Shown here: positions 23,491 to 34,590 of the stretch, piece after piece | Layout: each line of letters starts with the position of its first letter | Position numbering within the stretch: the first letter of the stretch is position 1 | Assembly: GCA_014905825.1 (NCBI GenBank) | Contig: JACGCN010000006.1 | Location: forward strand, 1-64,000 | DNA: 64,000 bases | Direction of reading: 5' to 3' | Origin: Lyophyllum atratum | Lineage: Eukaryota > Basidiomycota > Agaricomycetes > Agaricales > Lyophyllaceae | Position numbers and translations under genes: made by a program | Notes under the pieces: generated by a model | What the model saw: the letters and a program-made list of their open reading frames with translations, nothing else | What the model was told of the DNA's origin: nothing | Database searches by the model: none

Positions 23491-24064
23491 TGGGTGGATT
23501 GATCATGAAATTCAATTTCTGTGGTTGGTACATATGAAGAGCATAAAGAACAGATATCGTGCTCAAGACGTTACACGTATCAGGTCGCATGGCGGGTCTG
23601 GGAATCCACCCAATACTTCGGGATGGAGAGCAGTAGTCATGGTTCCGGTTGGGGTTGGTCGACATCTGGATTCAAAGCATGAATGGCAGAAGCGGCTGGG
23701 ATAGGCGCGGCATTTACGATGCTCACGGTTTCGCGCTTGAACACTGCCATCCTGCGATATCAAGCGACGTTCCATGTATGATAATATGCGGTGGTAGAGA
23801 AGATCTGCCAATGACTTTTCGATTGAGACGTTCAAGGTCGGAGACGTGGTCTTTGGACAGATCGGAAGCAGATGACTAAAGAATCCATGTGGCCCTAAAC
23901 ATAATCTTATCAGACTCTGCTTCATCGGTGAAATAGGGAGTCCAATCTCTGCCTCTGCTAATCGTTCATTCGCTCGGATACTAGTAAATTTTTCTTGGAC
24001 GTGCATGGCAGTATTTGGATAAACCATTTGGTGTAGTACATACAGGAGTACAAAGGTCTCTGAA
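23491..24064. other. Convergent 3' regions, no gene seen
   Basis: This lies between the ends of the hydrolase gene (+) and the small secreted gene (-). The open frames here are short and carry no motif. Confidence 0.45.
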
Positions 24065-24730
24065 TCAGTAGTATGTGATATCCCAGTGCGAGCCTTCGTC
24101 CTGTTACACGCAAAAGCAAATCAGAACGGACCCATGGTAGCAGAAGCCACATCATACTTACACAGTAGATGTTTCCGCTGGCGGCTTGCCATTGTGGGTA
24201 ACCATCCCCACGGTTTCCAATCTTCGTGAAGGCAGAGTGGATGTAGTTGTCGAGCGTCGTCGAGTGACGTACGTCAACCTTGTAGCCGTTTGCGTGCGAG
24301 TAAGTACCGCTCGCGTGTCCAACCTCTGTGCCGCCAGTAATGACAAGCGAGCCTACGCCGGAGGCTTTCTTGAGTGTGATGACGCCGTCAACGGTTCCTG
24401 AGAGGATACCGGAGTAGGAGGTGCAGGTCGAAATGGATCTGGCAAAGACGGGTCAGTTGTTTGTATGGGAGGGATGGAAGGTGGAAGGTGGAGACACACT
24501 TGGTAGTGCAGCCGCCGCTCGAATAGGCAGTGATGCCGTTGGGAATGAGGCGCGCCTCGGCCTGGGCTTGGGTGAGGGGGGTCCCGCTTCGGCTGTCGAG
24601 CTCGACAGGGGAGGCGTTCGCGACAGCGAAAAGACCGAGGATAGTAAGAGTGGAGATGGAGAACTACAAGTAAGTGTGTCAGTCAAGGAAAACGATCAAA
24701 GGCGAGATGCAGCACTGTACACACCTTCAT
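24065..24730 (-). CDS. Small secreted protein with LAS/M15 peptidase-like metal motif
   Basis: Four exons on the minus strand fit: 24725-24730 (only ATG AAG), 24500-24663, 24162-24438 and 24065-24100. They give 483 nt, or 160 aa. A signal peptide (MKFSISTLTILGLFAVANA) is followed by a compact domain with TGGTEVGHASG, SHANGYKVDV (H-x6-D) and, in the last exon, EGSHWDITYY. An H-x6-D pair plus a C-terminal H-W-D/H is the zinc-ligand layout of LAS/M15 metallopeptidases (VanY-, endolysin- and D-Ala-D-Ala-type), which cut peptidoglycan peptides. In a fungus this would suggest an antibacterial secreted enzyme. That role is inferred; the metal motif is what I see. A broken paralogue lies at 28983-29390. 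Confidence 0.75.
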
Positions 24731-26260
24731 GGCGAGCAAGCTACTGGGTAAGGACCTACAACTGCGCCTTTATATCGTTTCTCAGACCCTCTTTTTTCCG
24801 ACCACGATGTTGAGCGTGAAGCTTTGATGAGCCAAGCCCAAGAGACATACATCGGCTAGACGTGAAGGTGAGATAAGTATTACCATACACGTGGGGAACC
24901 ATACGACAATGCGGTCAACTGAGCATAATCTGAATAGATTGCAACGCGCGTTGAGCTCGCATGTTGACCTTGCGCACGTGGCACCCAAGATCGAGCAGAA
25001 GAGACGAGTGGGAGTGTCAAGTAGCTGTCAGACACGGAGCAAAGGGTGGTGAGGAAACCGGTGATAGACACCATACCGAAAGGGCGCGAGCAGTTGGCGG
25101 AACCAGAACAGGCGTATGATGCAACTGGAACGTGTGGATCCTCAATATCAGCTAGATTGAAATCAGGCTTCGGCAGCTCGGCTATAGAAATCAGCCCCGT
25201 CACTCTGACAACCATGCCCACGTGCTTACCTGAAGAAGAGACGGTAGCAGATGAGTTGAGGGTTTCCCGGAGCATGAGGTGTATAGTCTTTGACGGTCGG
25301 AGAATTGCATTCGAAGTTGCAATCATGTTACCTCAATGGCTTCACAGTTGAGTGTTCATCATTCTATTGAACAGTTGTAAGTGGTAGTCTCCGGATTCCG
25401 CGGAAACTTCGCCTCGTAAGAAGTCAATTGCAACGACGTGGAAAACGGGTGGGAGTAGGTGGGATATCGTAGAGGACGCTGATCGTACTTTCAAGCAGGA
25501 TTAGTTGCTCTGACTCCTGAATAACGTTTGAGTTTCCAAAGCCATCACCCATTGATCCCAGTGGATGTGCACCGTTCTATTGAGATGGTTGAAAGAATTT
25601 TGGAGCTGGAAAGACCCCACCGTTAGGCCGAAGTCATGGCTGTGATTCTGAAGTTGAAAGGCGTTCGGGGGATCTTATCGATCTTATCAGATTCTTAATC
25701 GAAACACGAAACAACTTCAAACAGGCGTGATAGCACAGCCTCCATCACAATTTGACAGCAAACGATGCCAAACACCCAGTGGACGCCCCTTGCAATGCTC
25801 ACATCAGGCTCACATCAGGCTCACATATCACTGTCAGTAGCTACGCCTCACTTGAACAAGAACACCACGCCACATCTATGGTTTTTCGTCTAGGACTTCA
25901 AAGTGTCTCCCGTCTCTAGCTTTTCTCATTCCCGATGGCAATTTTTTTTTTCTTTTTCTTTTTTTCTTTTTTTTTTCGGGGTGGAGCGTTACCCGTTAGG
26001 GCAGTACGGAAGACAGCGCCAAGGTCGCCCTCCTCCGTACCCGCTGACACTGATGGCAATTTGAATTCGCCGAGCCCAAACTGCTGGAGCCGCCTGGAGG
26101 CTAAAACAACCTCAGTCGTTTCACGTTCCCGGGTGTTCGTCCTAGCGGCCCTGTTTATGATGACATGCGGTCACCACTCACCGACGGCCGCTTTTACGCC
26201 TCGCGGCGGCTGGTACATAAACATCATGGCGGGATCAGATTCATTCTGAGCCCTTCAGCC
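24731..26260. other. 1.5 kb divergent intergenic region
   Basis: No gene is seen. Minor features are a tandem tcacatcaggc repeat near 25799-25826 and a long T/C tract at 25942. A 148-codon antisense frame (24880-25326) has no motif. The region should include the promoters of the secreted M15-like gene and of the FAD oxidase. Confidence 0.4.
25942..25977. repeat. Pyrimidine (T-rich) low-complexity tract
   Basis: This is a 36-base run of T broken only by three C residues, about 280 bases before the FAD oxidase ATG. It could act as a nucleosome-poor promoter element. It also invites sequencing or assembly slippage. Confidence 0.8.
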
Positions 26261-28182
26261 ATGTATAGACTGACGAGCGTCCTGCTCCTCGCGCTAACCA
26301 CCTCCTTAGTTGCCTCCTTTCCGACGGCTGCTGCTGACTTGAGAGGCAGCCTTACATCTTTGGGAATCAACGCCTCTTTTCCTGGAGACGCGTCATATGC
26401 TACTGCCAGCGCTGCGTGTACGTTCACTTCATAAAAATTCGCTACCCGGTGACCTGATGATTCAACTAGTCAATTTGCGGTTCACGATCAAACCCGCCGC
26501 CATCGCTTTTCCCAAGAATCCTCAAGAAGTCTCTGAAGCTATCCAAGTTGGGGCAGCCGAAGATTTGACCGTCGTTGCGCGCAGCGGAGGCGTGAGTTAC
26601 TTCTGCCATCTGATCAACTCATCGTAAGTTCAAGCGAAATTCGATCATAGCACAGCTACATTGCCAATGGCCTTGGCGGGCAGGATGGTGCCCTTGTAGT
26701 TGATCTCAAGAACTTGAACAAGGTGACGGTCGACTCCACGAAAGGTACTGCGGTCATCGAAAGTGGAAACCGCCTCGGAGATGTCGCTGCTGCGCTGGGT
26801 AATGCCGGACGAGCGTTGCCCCATGGGACTTGTCCATACGTCGGAATCGGCGGTCATGCGTGTATGTTGCTCAAGCTTCGTCCGTTCTTTATTCGCTCCT
26901 AACGTGCGGCACGAAGCTTATGGAGGATTCGGCTTCTCCGCGCGCATGTGGGGTTTGACCCTTGACAACATCATAGCAGTCAACACTGTCCTAGCAAACG
27001 GCACTATTATTCGAGTGACTGCTCAAAACAATCCTGATCTATTCTGGGTACGTACCATGATCGCCCTCGCAGTGACTCTTGGCTCATGAGACGTTGGTGA
27101 TTAGGGCTTACGAGGGTCTGCCGGTTCTCTTGGCATCACCACCTCCATCGAAGTCACCACGTTCCCAGCACCTCCATCCGCAACCATCTTCCAATACGAC
27201 TGGAATCTGAACGCGACCGCGGCAGCGAAGGGAATTTCCGCGTTCCAATCTTTCGTTCAGACCAACATCCCGTTTCACCTGGGCGCAGAAATCAATCTTG
27301 GTACTGGTTCGAGTGCGGGCACCGTGTACTTCTCCCTTGCCGGAGCCTGGTATGCACCGGTGAGTGGATTGAATGCAACGTTAGCGCCTCTCTTGCGCCA
27401 GATGCCAAGCAATCCAAGAACTACAATCCGAACTGGAACATATCTGAACAGCGTGAAGATCCTTGCTGAGGATTCTCTCGACGAACATGATACGTTCTAT
27501 GCTAAATCATTGATGACACCGGACAGCTCACCAATGTCGGACGCCGCTATACTCGCCTTTACCAAGTATCTCACGACTCAAGGCTCCTCAGCGAAGACGG
27601 TAAACCTTCAATCCCTCTTTTGGAGCTAAAGAAATCAATTGCTGAGCTGTATATAGCCGTGGTTCGTTCAAATAGAGTTGTATGGCGGCAAGAACTCGGC
27701 AGTCAACGCTGTCGCTCCAGACGCAACGGCATTTGCGCACCGAAACTCGACATTTACTATCCAATTCTACGCCTCTTCTCCCGGATACAAGCCGCCCTAT
27801 CCTGCGTCTGGCTTCACCTTCATGGATGGTAGCAATGTCGCCCTTAATTATTCCTTCTACTTCGCTAACACGGTGTTCAGATATGGTCAAGACGCTGACC
27901 TCCAACAGCCCGCAAAACTGGGACTACGGGTGCGCATCGTATTCATGACGAGCTCCTCCTTCGGCTGACATCTTTTCCTCAGGGCGTACCCCAACTACAT
28001 GGATGATAAGCTTGCCGACTGTACGTTCACATGAGCCTCATTCTCCTGCCAAATTCTCAAGTACTCGATTCTTAGGGCAACAACGCTACTATGGCGCACA
28101 CTATGCCCGCCTCCAAACGTTGAAGGATCAATACGATCCCCATGGCGTGTTTGACTTCCCTACCGGAATCGCAGATCAATAA
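26261..28182 (+). CDS. Secreted FAD-linked (BBE-type) oxidase, AA7-like with bicovalent flavin site
   Basis: Nine exons fit: 26261-26417, 26470-26591, 26651-26861, 26917-27047, 27105-27599, 27657-27828, 27881-27929, 27983-28020 and 28076-28182. They give 1482 nt, or 493 aa. A signal peptide (YRLTSVLLLALTTSLVASF) precedes an FAD_binding_4 domain. Both residues used for double covalent flavin attachment are present: His in RSGG|HSY (split by intron 2) and Cys in GTCPYVGIGGHAS. The GGFGFSARMWGLTLDN and GLRGSAGSLGITT motifs follow, and the BBE tail ends with YYGAHYARLQTLKDQYDP. This matches gluco- and chito-oligosaccharide oxidases (CAZy AA7), which oxidise sugars to lactones with release of peroxide. 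It is presumably extracellular. The substrate is not predictable here. Confidence 0.92.
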
Positions 28183-28753
28183 TTCGTCCGTGGCGAAGGG
28201 GTCTTGTATTCCGTTGGTGTTCCTGGACAATCGGACAATCGGACTTGTACATACAACCTATGGGAAATCTAATCGTATTTTTTTGGGATCGAGACTTGAA
28301 GCCTATTATTTCACCGCACCAGAACCACGTTATGGATGGCACCAGCCCGAGGCCGATTTGCTAACGCCCCTGCGGACTAATACCATCAAGGTTCTGTCGA
28401 GACTCAAGTCAACTTGCCTTATCCTCGTGATATTCCCACGTCTTGTCTTGCTTCCCAACCACAACGACCAACGGCTGAATTGGACCATCTCTGCGATATA
28501 CCGTCCACCTGCAGGGATTGATCATATTGAGCACAGGAATGAAGCAGGTAAGAGCTGATCTTCTCAATCGTAGACTCGTCCTCGACGTGTATCGTCGATT
28601 GATGATGAGACATTATTTGTCTTCAACCCAATGAACGCCGTGTCTCATCGAGGCGCGTACGCGGAGTGTTTACATTCTAATCCTTGTTAGCCTGATTCTT
28701 CCGATTCCTTGTTCTGTCATTTTGGTCACTGCAACTAACGATGGCTGTTGGAA

Positions 28754-28924
28754 GGATTTTTGAAGAAGCATAGGCGTATGGGAATGAGCCAGCTGCCCGG
28801 TATATGGACGACAGTTCCAGGACAGTTTCCAAAGGCAGGATTCACGCGTACAGGGTCACACATGAGGAACTGCGATGGGGTTCTGATTCGAAATGCGATC
28901 CTGTTGGACGTTAAAGGTACGTGA
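28754..28924 (+). other. Protein-like open segment, unassigned
   Basis: The + strand reads MGMSQLPGIWTTVPGQFPK, then TRTGSHMRNCDGVLIRNA and ILLDVK, up to a gtacgt that could be a splice donor or run into a stop. The residue mix looks like real protein, perhaps one exon of a lost gene. I cannot connect it to exons on either side. It lies between the AA7 oxidase and the broken M15-like copy. Confidence 0.25.
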
Positions 28925-28982
28925 TATCCCAATGAGACCCCTCATCCCGTAAGTATCAAGTCGTCAGCTGCGCATACCACCC

Positions 28983-29390
28983 TCAATGCAATCCACGAAC
29001 GCAATACAGATTCCCGCTCGCCTTCTGCCACTGCGGGAATCCATCTCCGCGGTTCGCAATCCTCGTGAACGTGGTCGTGATGTAGTCGTCCAACTTGGCC
29101 TGATGGCGAACATCGACCTTGAACCCGTTCGCATGCGAGTTCACGCCCGCGTATCCCACCTCGGTGCCGCCGGTGATGATCATGCAGCTTATGCCCGAAG
29201 CGTTCTTCAGGGTTATGACGCCGTCGACTGTGCCGGAGAGAATCCCTTGGTAGGATGTGCAGGTGGATTTGGTTCTGTCACTCGTGAGGCTGAGAGTCGG
29301 TCGGCGGGAGCTGATTGATGGCGGGATGACCTGTCTGTGCATCCGCCAAAGGAGACGGGGATGTGAGCGGTGTATCTCACGGACCTTCAT
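28983..29390 (-). pseudogene. Broken second copy of the LAS/M15-like secreted gene
   Basis: The minus strand carries the middle exon of the family almost intact: STCTSYQGILSGTVDGVI, TGGTEVGYAG, SHANGFKVDV (H-x6-D kept), NRGDGFPQWQKASGNLYC. The signal-peptide exon is missing; the upstream sequence has no hydrophobic start. The last exon with the SHWDITYY metal ligand is also not found; the frame runs past the expected splice site into a stop. It lies in the same orientation as the intact copy at 24065-24730, with the AA7 oxidase between them. Confidence 0.75.
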
Positions 29391-29776
29391 GACGATGATT
29401 TCCTAGTGGTCGGTGTAGTGATTGTCGGATGCTAGAGGCGGAGGAATGCCCCATGTTTCACACCTTTGTACAGGCCCAGATCGGTACACAGCCGTCAGAT
29501 ATGCCAATTCTTCACGTCTTTTTGTCGTGACTGCTGGAGCATTTCGAAGTTGGAGTCATGCACTATCCATCACAAGGCTGACGGCTATACCTTGCGGTGA
29601 CCTCTTCCTTCCCACCTTGGCAAAATCGATGCTCATCGAAATCACGAGTCTATCGCTATCCGAGAGACGTGCGAAGGGAGGGACTCGACCTGTCGAATCT
29701 AGCCTGGAGTGGATGTTTCGAAATTTGGACAGTGAGGGCCCAATAGCAGGAAAAAATGCGATCGATGCCGTCGACT
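29391..29776. other. Intergenic, no gene seen
   Basis: A 118-codon open frame at 29422-29778 (+) has no recognisable motif. Otherwise there is nothing apart from the tRNA flank. Confidence 0.35.
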
Positions 29777-29781
29777 AAAAA
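29777..29781 (-). terminator. RNA polymerase III terminator of the tRNA gene
   Basis: On the minus strand a TTTTT run lies about five bases after the tRNA 3' end. Confidence 0.7.
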
Positions 29782-29785
29782 GAGT

Positions 29786-29868
29786 GACCCCTACCCGATT
29801 TGAACGGATGACTTTGTGGAAGCTCCGAATAACTGGAATCACACACTCTACCACTGAGCTAAGGGGTC
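29786..29868 (-). tRNA. tRNA with an anticodon-loop intron, probably tRNA-Trp(CCA)
   Basis: On the minus strand the acceptor arms GACCCCT and AGGGGTC pair fully. The D-arm is TAGCTCAGTGGTAGAGT and the T-arm is ATCCG-TTCAAAT-CGGGT. The length of 83 leaves about 11-12 extra bases just after the anticodon, the usual place for a nuclear tRNA intron. With the loop read as T-T-C-C-A-G the anticodon is CCA (Trp). One mismatch (A31-C39) in the anticodon stem leaves some doubt, and TCC (Gly) is the alternative reading. A T-run terminator follows. Confidence 0.75.
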
Positions 29869-30373
29869 TTCGGAAAGAGATGAGTCAATGACATCCTTAT
29901 TGACTGCGCGCGACTACTTCATGGCAGGCCGTCCGTATCTGTTAGGAGATACCCGATCGTCGCCTTCTGCCCTTCCCCCCACCCAACCTTCCCCCATTGC
30001 TGCGAACATGAATGGTGCTCACTCACAGCTGGTCATCGCATTCAAATCCACCACGTCTTTCTGAGCACTTCGAAGCATGTTCTCCTATACTGAACACTCG
30101 CATAATTCCAGAAGTCGCAAAGGGCGACCCCACAAGCGATCCGCATGTGGCACGGCCAACGACCCCGCAAGTCCTCACCCGACTAAGAGGGGCATACCAT
30201 GAATCCACTATTCTGAGTATGTATCTGGCTCAAGTGGCGCTGACCCCCCTATTCTCTCCCTTGTGGGTCGCGTCTGAAGAGTACAACACTCGGAGCCCAA
30301 CAATGCTGTCCACGTTTGGTACTTTGACACCCCCGTCCACCCTAACGCTTGTCGCTCTCAAACACCAAAAAGC

Positions 30374-30934
30374 ATGCCAGCGCCGTTCACCGATTCCAAA
30401 GCCCCGCCGCACACTCCCCGGCATGCCTTCCTCCACCGGCCTGGTTGTCCCTCCTCCGAACATGAATGGACGATGGAATCGACTGACAGCTTTTTCGGTG
30501 GGGCTCCCCCTTCAGCGTCGGACCGCGAAAACTGCTATGGGTGTCGTGTGGCGGATTATATGCCAGCTCGAGATCCGCCACCTTACTTTGTGGGAGAACC
30601 GCCTACGCTGTCGAGACGGTTCTTCTGTTATGGATTCCGTGAGTCCCATTTCAACACTTCACTCACCACCGATTCTAATTTTCCCCCTTTCATGGTAGTT
30701 TTTCCACCACTTTGGTTGCTGGGATTCCTGCTTCCGCTGATGTCGCGGGGCCGCGATGAGAAGCGGGCGTCGATGCGGCTTGGGGAGGACGGGAAGGCCG
30801 AGGTGGATGCGGAGTTTGGTGAGGAGGTGAGGAGGGTGGAGACGAAGTGGGCGATGCGATGTCTTGCGGCGCTGGGGATTTTTTCGTGTGTCGCGTTGGT
30901 GGTTGGGCTCGTAGTTTCGTGGGCGGTGAGGTAA
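30374..30934 (+). CDS. Small two-helix membrane protein, uncharacterised
   Basis: Exons 30374-30638 and 30699-30934 give 501 nt, or 166 aa. The 60-base intron (gtgagt...gtag) is a multiple of three, so its retention would also keep the frame. The N-terminal half is Pro/Ser-rich and polar. It is followed by PPTLSRRFFCYGF, a hydrophobic segment (PPLWLLGFLLPL), a charged middle (about 40 residues, Glu/Arg-rich) and a strong C-terminal transmembrane helix (CLAALGIFSCVALVVGLVVSW). I recognise the layout from hypothetical basidiomycete membrane proteins but know no function. Confidence 0.7.
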   Translation: MPAPFTDSKAPPHTPRHAFLHRPGCPSSEHEWTMESTDSFFGGAPPSASDRENCYGCRVADYMPARDPPPYFVGEPPTLSRRFFCYGFRESHFNTSLTTDSNFPPFMVVFPPLWLLGFLLPLMSRGRDEKRASMRLGEDGKAEVDAEFGEEVRRVETKWAMRCLAALGIFSCVALVVGLVVSWAVR

Positions 30935-31245
30935 TATCATGTCGTCACCTCTTTCCTAATGCTTCTTCATCCACCTCTTATCTCGCAGACTAATTTCATT
31001 GACCATACATAATATGCATCATTGCCATACGTATTCTATGTAACATTTAGCACCGTTCAATCTAAGTAGACCCTTACAATATACTCTCATCGCATCGAGA
31101 GGCAGTGGTCACTGGTCCGGCAAACTCCCGTTCCGGAGGTGCATGTCACATGTTCTCATGCTTATGTCAACGATGACTGGGAGAAGATTGCTCATCTCAA
31201 CCACCCTCCTCACTGTCCTCCGTGGCGACCGACGGCTTATCCACA

Positions 31246-31962
31246 ATGGCGGCCGTCTCCCCTTTTGCACGGAGCACAACCTTCGAAGACTCCATCATCA
31301 CCGGCCGCGAACAAACCGTAAGGCCCCGTTCCCCGCCCTCCCTGTTCTCTTGTACCTTTAACACGAACCAGCATCATGACAGATTGAAGAAATGTACAGC
31401 GTACCTGAAAGTTTCCTCGAAATCGAGGTGAGGAACCCCCAGACTCATGGTGAGCGCACCGCTACCCCTGTTCGGAGGTGAGGGCGTTGCTGATGGTATG
31501 GGCGCTTGTAGGGTTTGGGAGGAAGATGTACACCGATTATGAGATAGTCTGCAAGGTGAGCCCTGCCTTCCCTCTGTGCTTAGGCGTCGCTGATGATATG
31601 CCTTGACCTTCAGACAAATATCCCGGCGTTCAAGCTGAGGCATTCGCTGGTCCGCCGGCGGTACTCCGACTTTGAGGCCTTCCGGGATATCCTCGAGCAC
31701 GAATCGACCCGGGTCAACATCCCTCCGCTCCCTGGGAAGGTCTTTACCAACCGCTTCTCGGACGAGGTTATCGAGAGCAGGAGGGAGGGGCTGGAGCGCT
31801 TCTTGAGTATAGTCGCGGGGCACCCCTTGCTTCAGGTGCGTTTGTTCGCGGTTCTTGTCCTGGTGGGTATGACGACGCTGACGCTGTGGTTTGTAGACGG
31901 GGAGTAAAGTGCTTTGTGCGTTCCTGCAGGATCCTGCTTGGGACAAGGCACAGTGGGTTTGA
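31246..31962 (+). CDS. SNX3: Sorting nexin 3 (PX-domain protein, Grd19/Snx3-like)
   Basis: Five exons fit: 31246-31317, 31383-31449, 31511-31554, 31614-31835 and 31897-31962. They give 471 nt, or 156 aa, the usual length for this single-domain nexin. The PX domain fills the protein: [24 protein letters not shown], the phosphoinositide-binding [17 protein letters not shown], and [18 protein letters not shown]. Snx3/Grd19 binds PI3P on early endosomes and works with retromer to recycle membrane cargo to the Golgi. The ATG at 31246 was chosen because it is the first in the frame of the PX exons. The short acidic N-terminus fits the family. Confidence 0.92.
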
Positions 31963-32875
31963 GGGGGCTGTGTATCATCGACTCACGTTGCTCGGCTGGT
32001 GTGCCTAATACTCGTTACTTACTCTCTTCGTTCTTCGCTCTTGCCCCTCCCCCTCCGTTTCGTTTTCTGTCTCCCTCTGGACTGTTCCTTTCTTGTTTTT
32101 TTTGACGTTTGTATTTCGTACCACTGCATCTCTGTACGGATGGCACCTATGCATGACCTTGCTTCCATTAACCTCATACTCCGCCCACCGCCGATAAGCC
32201 ATGTCCTATCATTGACCGACTTCGCTGCCACATAGCCATCTTCCATCGCCAACTGTCAGTGTCAGTGTCAGCTTCAAGTCAGTCACTATGGTCATTATGG
32301 TTATTCACATGCATACCGTCAGGTCGCCTTATCGGAATCCGGCCTTGCCGCCAATCGTCACAATTTTGAATACGTCATATGGTCTGCTTGCCCTAGAACT
32401 TGAGTATTGTAGTTGGCGGTGGCACGGCGTCGCGATCGCTAAGCTTCGCGGAATCGCGCCTTTCATACAGCGCCGTCGATAAATTTCGAACTCGAACTAG
32501 TACTTTGACGCTAGCTGTCAATGTATCGATGCAACTGTCTATCGGGATTCTGCCGACCGACGGGTTTTAAGGGTTCTGCTAGCATCACCATCAACAACCA
32601 GAAAAGCGTTCAAACCCAGAGCTCAGCGCGTGGATTCTCAGGTCACTCGTGGTTTTGTACAATATTAGACGAAGAAGGATGACAATGGCTACTTGAGGTA
32701 AGTCATCGAAATGAAACATCGAAAACGGTATACATCCATTAAGCCATCTATCACAGGTTGTCGTGACCTTATTGAGTCTCTCTTACTGCGCATTGGCCAG
32801 AGAAAGGGTATATATCTATGAAGCTCTCTACCACGGCGTAGCTAACCATATCAATCCCATGAACCCCGCAGCAGC
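31963..32875. other. Intergenic, no gene seen
   Basis: A T-rich 3' region of the sorting nexin gene comes first, then an A/T-richer stretch with short gtcagt repeats near 32254-32272. No open frame has a motif. Confidence 0.45.
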
Positions 32876-33348
32876 TTAGGCGTTAACGTTGATGGGCGTG
32901 CAGCCGACGACGACAAGACCGTTCTGAGCAGGTACATGAGCTCCATTACACATGATGGAAGGACAAGAGACTCACGAATTGGTTACCAGTGCAGCAGACG
33001 GGCTGGGATGTGCAGGAGTTGCCCGCGATGCCGATTGCCGAGATGGGGCTGCAGCCGACTGAAGTGAAGCGTGGTGAGCAACCAAGAGCGTCCTTGCAAT
33101 GAGGGAAATGAACTTACGACCGACTTGGGCAGTCAGATCCTGAACGGCGATGTTCAAGAAGCCGAGGAGGCTAGACACGTTCTCATCTGAAGCCTGGAAG
33201 GGATATGAGCATACGGGTGAGAGAGCATTGACTGGAGAGACATTACATTTTTCAAGCTGTTGCAGCATTGCACCTCGCCGGTGTTGCATTGACTAGCAGC
33301 GGCGAGGAGAGGGAGAGCGAGGAGGAGGGTGGAGGCACGGGCGAACAT
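32876..33348 (-). CDS. Class I hydrophobin (copy B)
   Basis: Four exons on the minus strand fit: 33247-33348, 33118-33193, 32976-33058 and 32876-32923 (102, 76, 83 and 48 nt), giving 102 aa. It has the signal peptide [19 protein letters not shown] and all eight cysteines in class I spacing (QCNTG, QCCN, GCSP, NSC, VCCT, GCTP). It ends NVNA. By eye it differs from copy C, which lies head to head with it 1.24 kb away, at only four residues, all in the first half. Surface-active cell-wall coating is the expected role. The intron positions equal those of copies A and C. Confidence 0.95.
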
Positions 33349-33426
33349 TGTGGAGTGAGTGGATGTAGTAGAACGGTGGGGATCGTTGAACTGACTTTCT
33401 GTGGTGTCCAGCTTCACCTTTTATGC
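33349..33426 (-). promoter_or_regulatory. Core promoter and leader of hydrophobin B
   Basis: On the minus strand a gcataaaaggtgaagc block starts 78 bases before the ATG. A leader nearly identical to that of hydrophobin C follows, with the same spacing. Confidence 0.7.
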
Positions 33427-34512
33427 CATCTTCGAGGTCCGGCTCCTGATATTCCTCCTTGTCGGCCGTTTTCTCATTTCAGACTAGTTGAGTTAGCATG
33501 CTTCTTGTCCTGTTACGTCTCGTTGCGCTGGCGGAGGCTGAGGCGCCCCTTAACGTTAACGCGTCGTCCCTTGTTCGCTTCCAAAACTTTGAAACGATGG
33601 GCGTCACCCCCGCATTCTCTATGACCTTATCATGGTACATTGACATAGTTGAGTTTGCCAGCCAACGTCCGAAAGGGGTCGCGCTGCGCGAGAAATCATG
33701 GCCCCACACTACACAAGCCAACCCAGTCTTCCTCACCTCGAATTCTTAGCCAATTCCCTCGCCGTGCGTTCTAAGACGCGAGGTTCCATGTCATGAATGC
33801 TCGCCGCTCTGGAATGCAATCAGGGTCGCAAGAGGCTTGTTCAGGGTCTGTGTCAAAAATTTACTTTCCGCGATTTCCGTCGTACGCCGTGGCGCGCCAA
33901 TGGGCAAGGCGCCCTTGTGCGGAATTACATACCACAATGACATGTCGTAATCGACGATTAATAAGACCAAGATTGCACGATGAGTCGAGCCCTCGTAGAA
34001 AGACGGCGACTGTGCAAAATAAGCCGCAAACCATGTTCAAGTCAAGGACACCGACGCATACATAGTGTTATTGGTATGATTGAGCTAATTATGTTGGGAT
34101 TTTCGGCGAATGCGTCGGTTATTCGCTTCCCCATTTCCAGCGACTCGGACAGGTAAAAAGCCAACCCTGACTCAGGGTCCAAATTGATTTTGAAGTTTGG
34201 AAACCTGTGGTCAGTCCGCGATGGTGAGCAACTTCCAATGCCGGTGAGCATCCGACTTCGCGGGTCGCATCCACGAGAAATGATTAGAGTCGTGAAAGCC
34301 GTCTGCTACTTGAATAGCTGGCACCAAGCCTATCAGCGAGCAAAATTCTAAGTGATTCGAGTTACGCCGCAAGCGAAACGCGCTGTGAACGTTGTGCAAG
34401 GCACACCGGAAGATGAAAAGAAGCTCCTGACAGCGAGACAGCCGCTAAGGAAACTAGTCTGCAGCTAGACGAAAAAAAGAATTGAGAAATATCCGAAGGC
34501 CGGCATGGGGGT
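33427..34512. other. Shared divergent region between hydrophobins B and C
   Basis: This is about 1.1 kb between the two conserved core promoters. I see no gene. The two halves do not look like mirror images beyond the core promoters, so the symmetric unit seems to stop near the TATA boxes. Confidence 0.45.
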
Positions 34513-34590
34513 GGTATAAAAGGTGAAGCTGGACACCACAGAAAATCAGTTCAACGATCCCCACCGTTCTACCACATCCACTCCTCCATA
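34513..34590 (+). promoter_or_regulatory. Core promoter and leader of hydrophobin C
   Basis: A ggtataaaaggtgaagc TATA block lies 78 bases before the ATG. It is followed by a leader that matches the hydrophobin B leader almost base for base (for example gttcaacgatccccaccgtt). Confidence 0.75.

Noticed and set aside
33479..33749. Overlapping frames between hydrophobins B and C
   Set aside because: Both strands are open by composition only, with no motif and a location inside a divergent promoter region.
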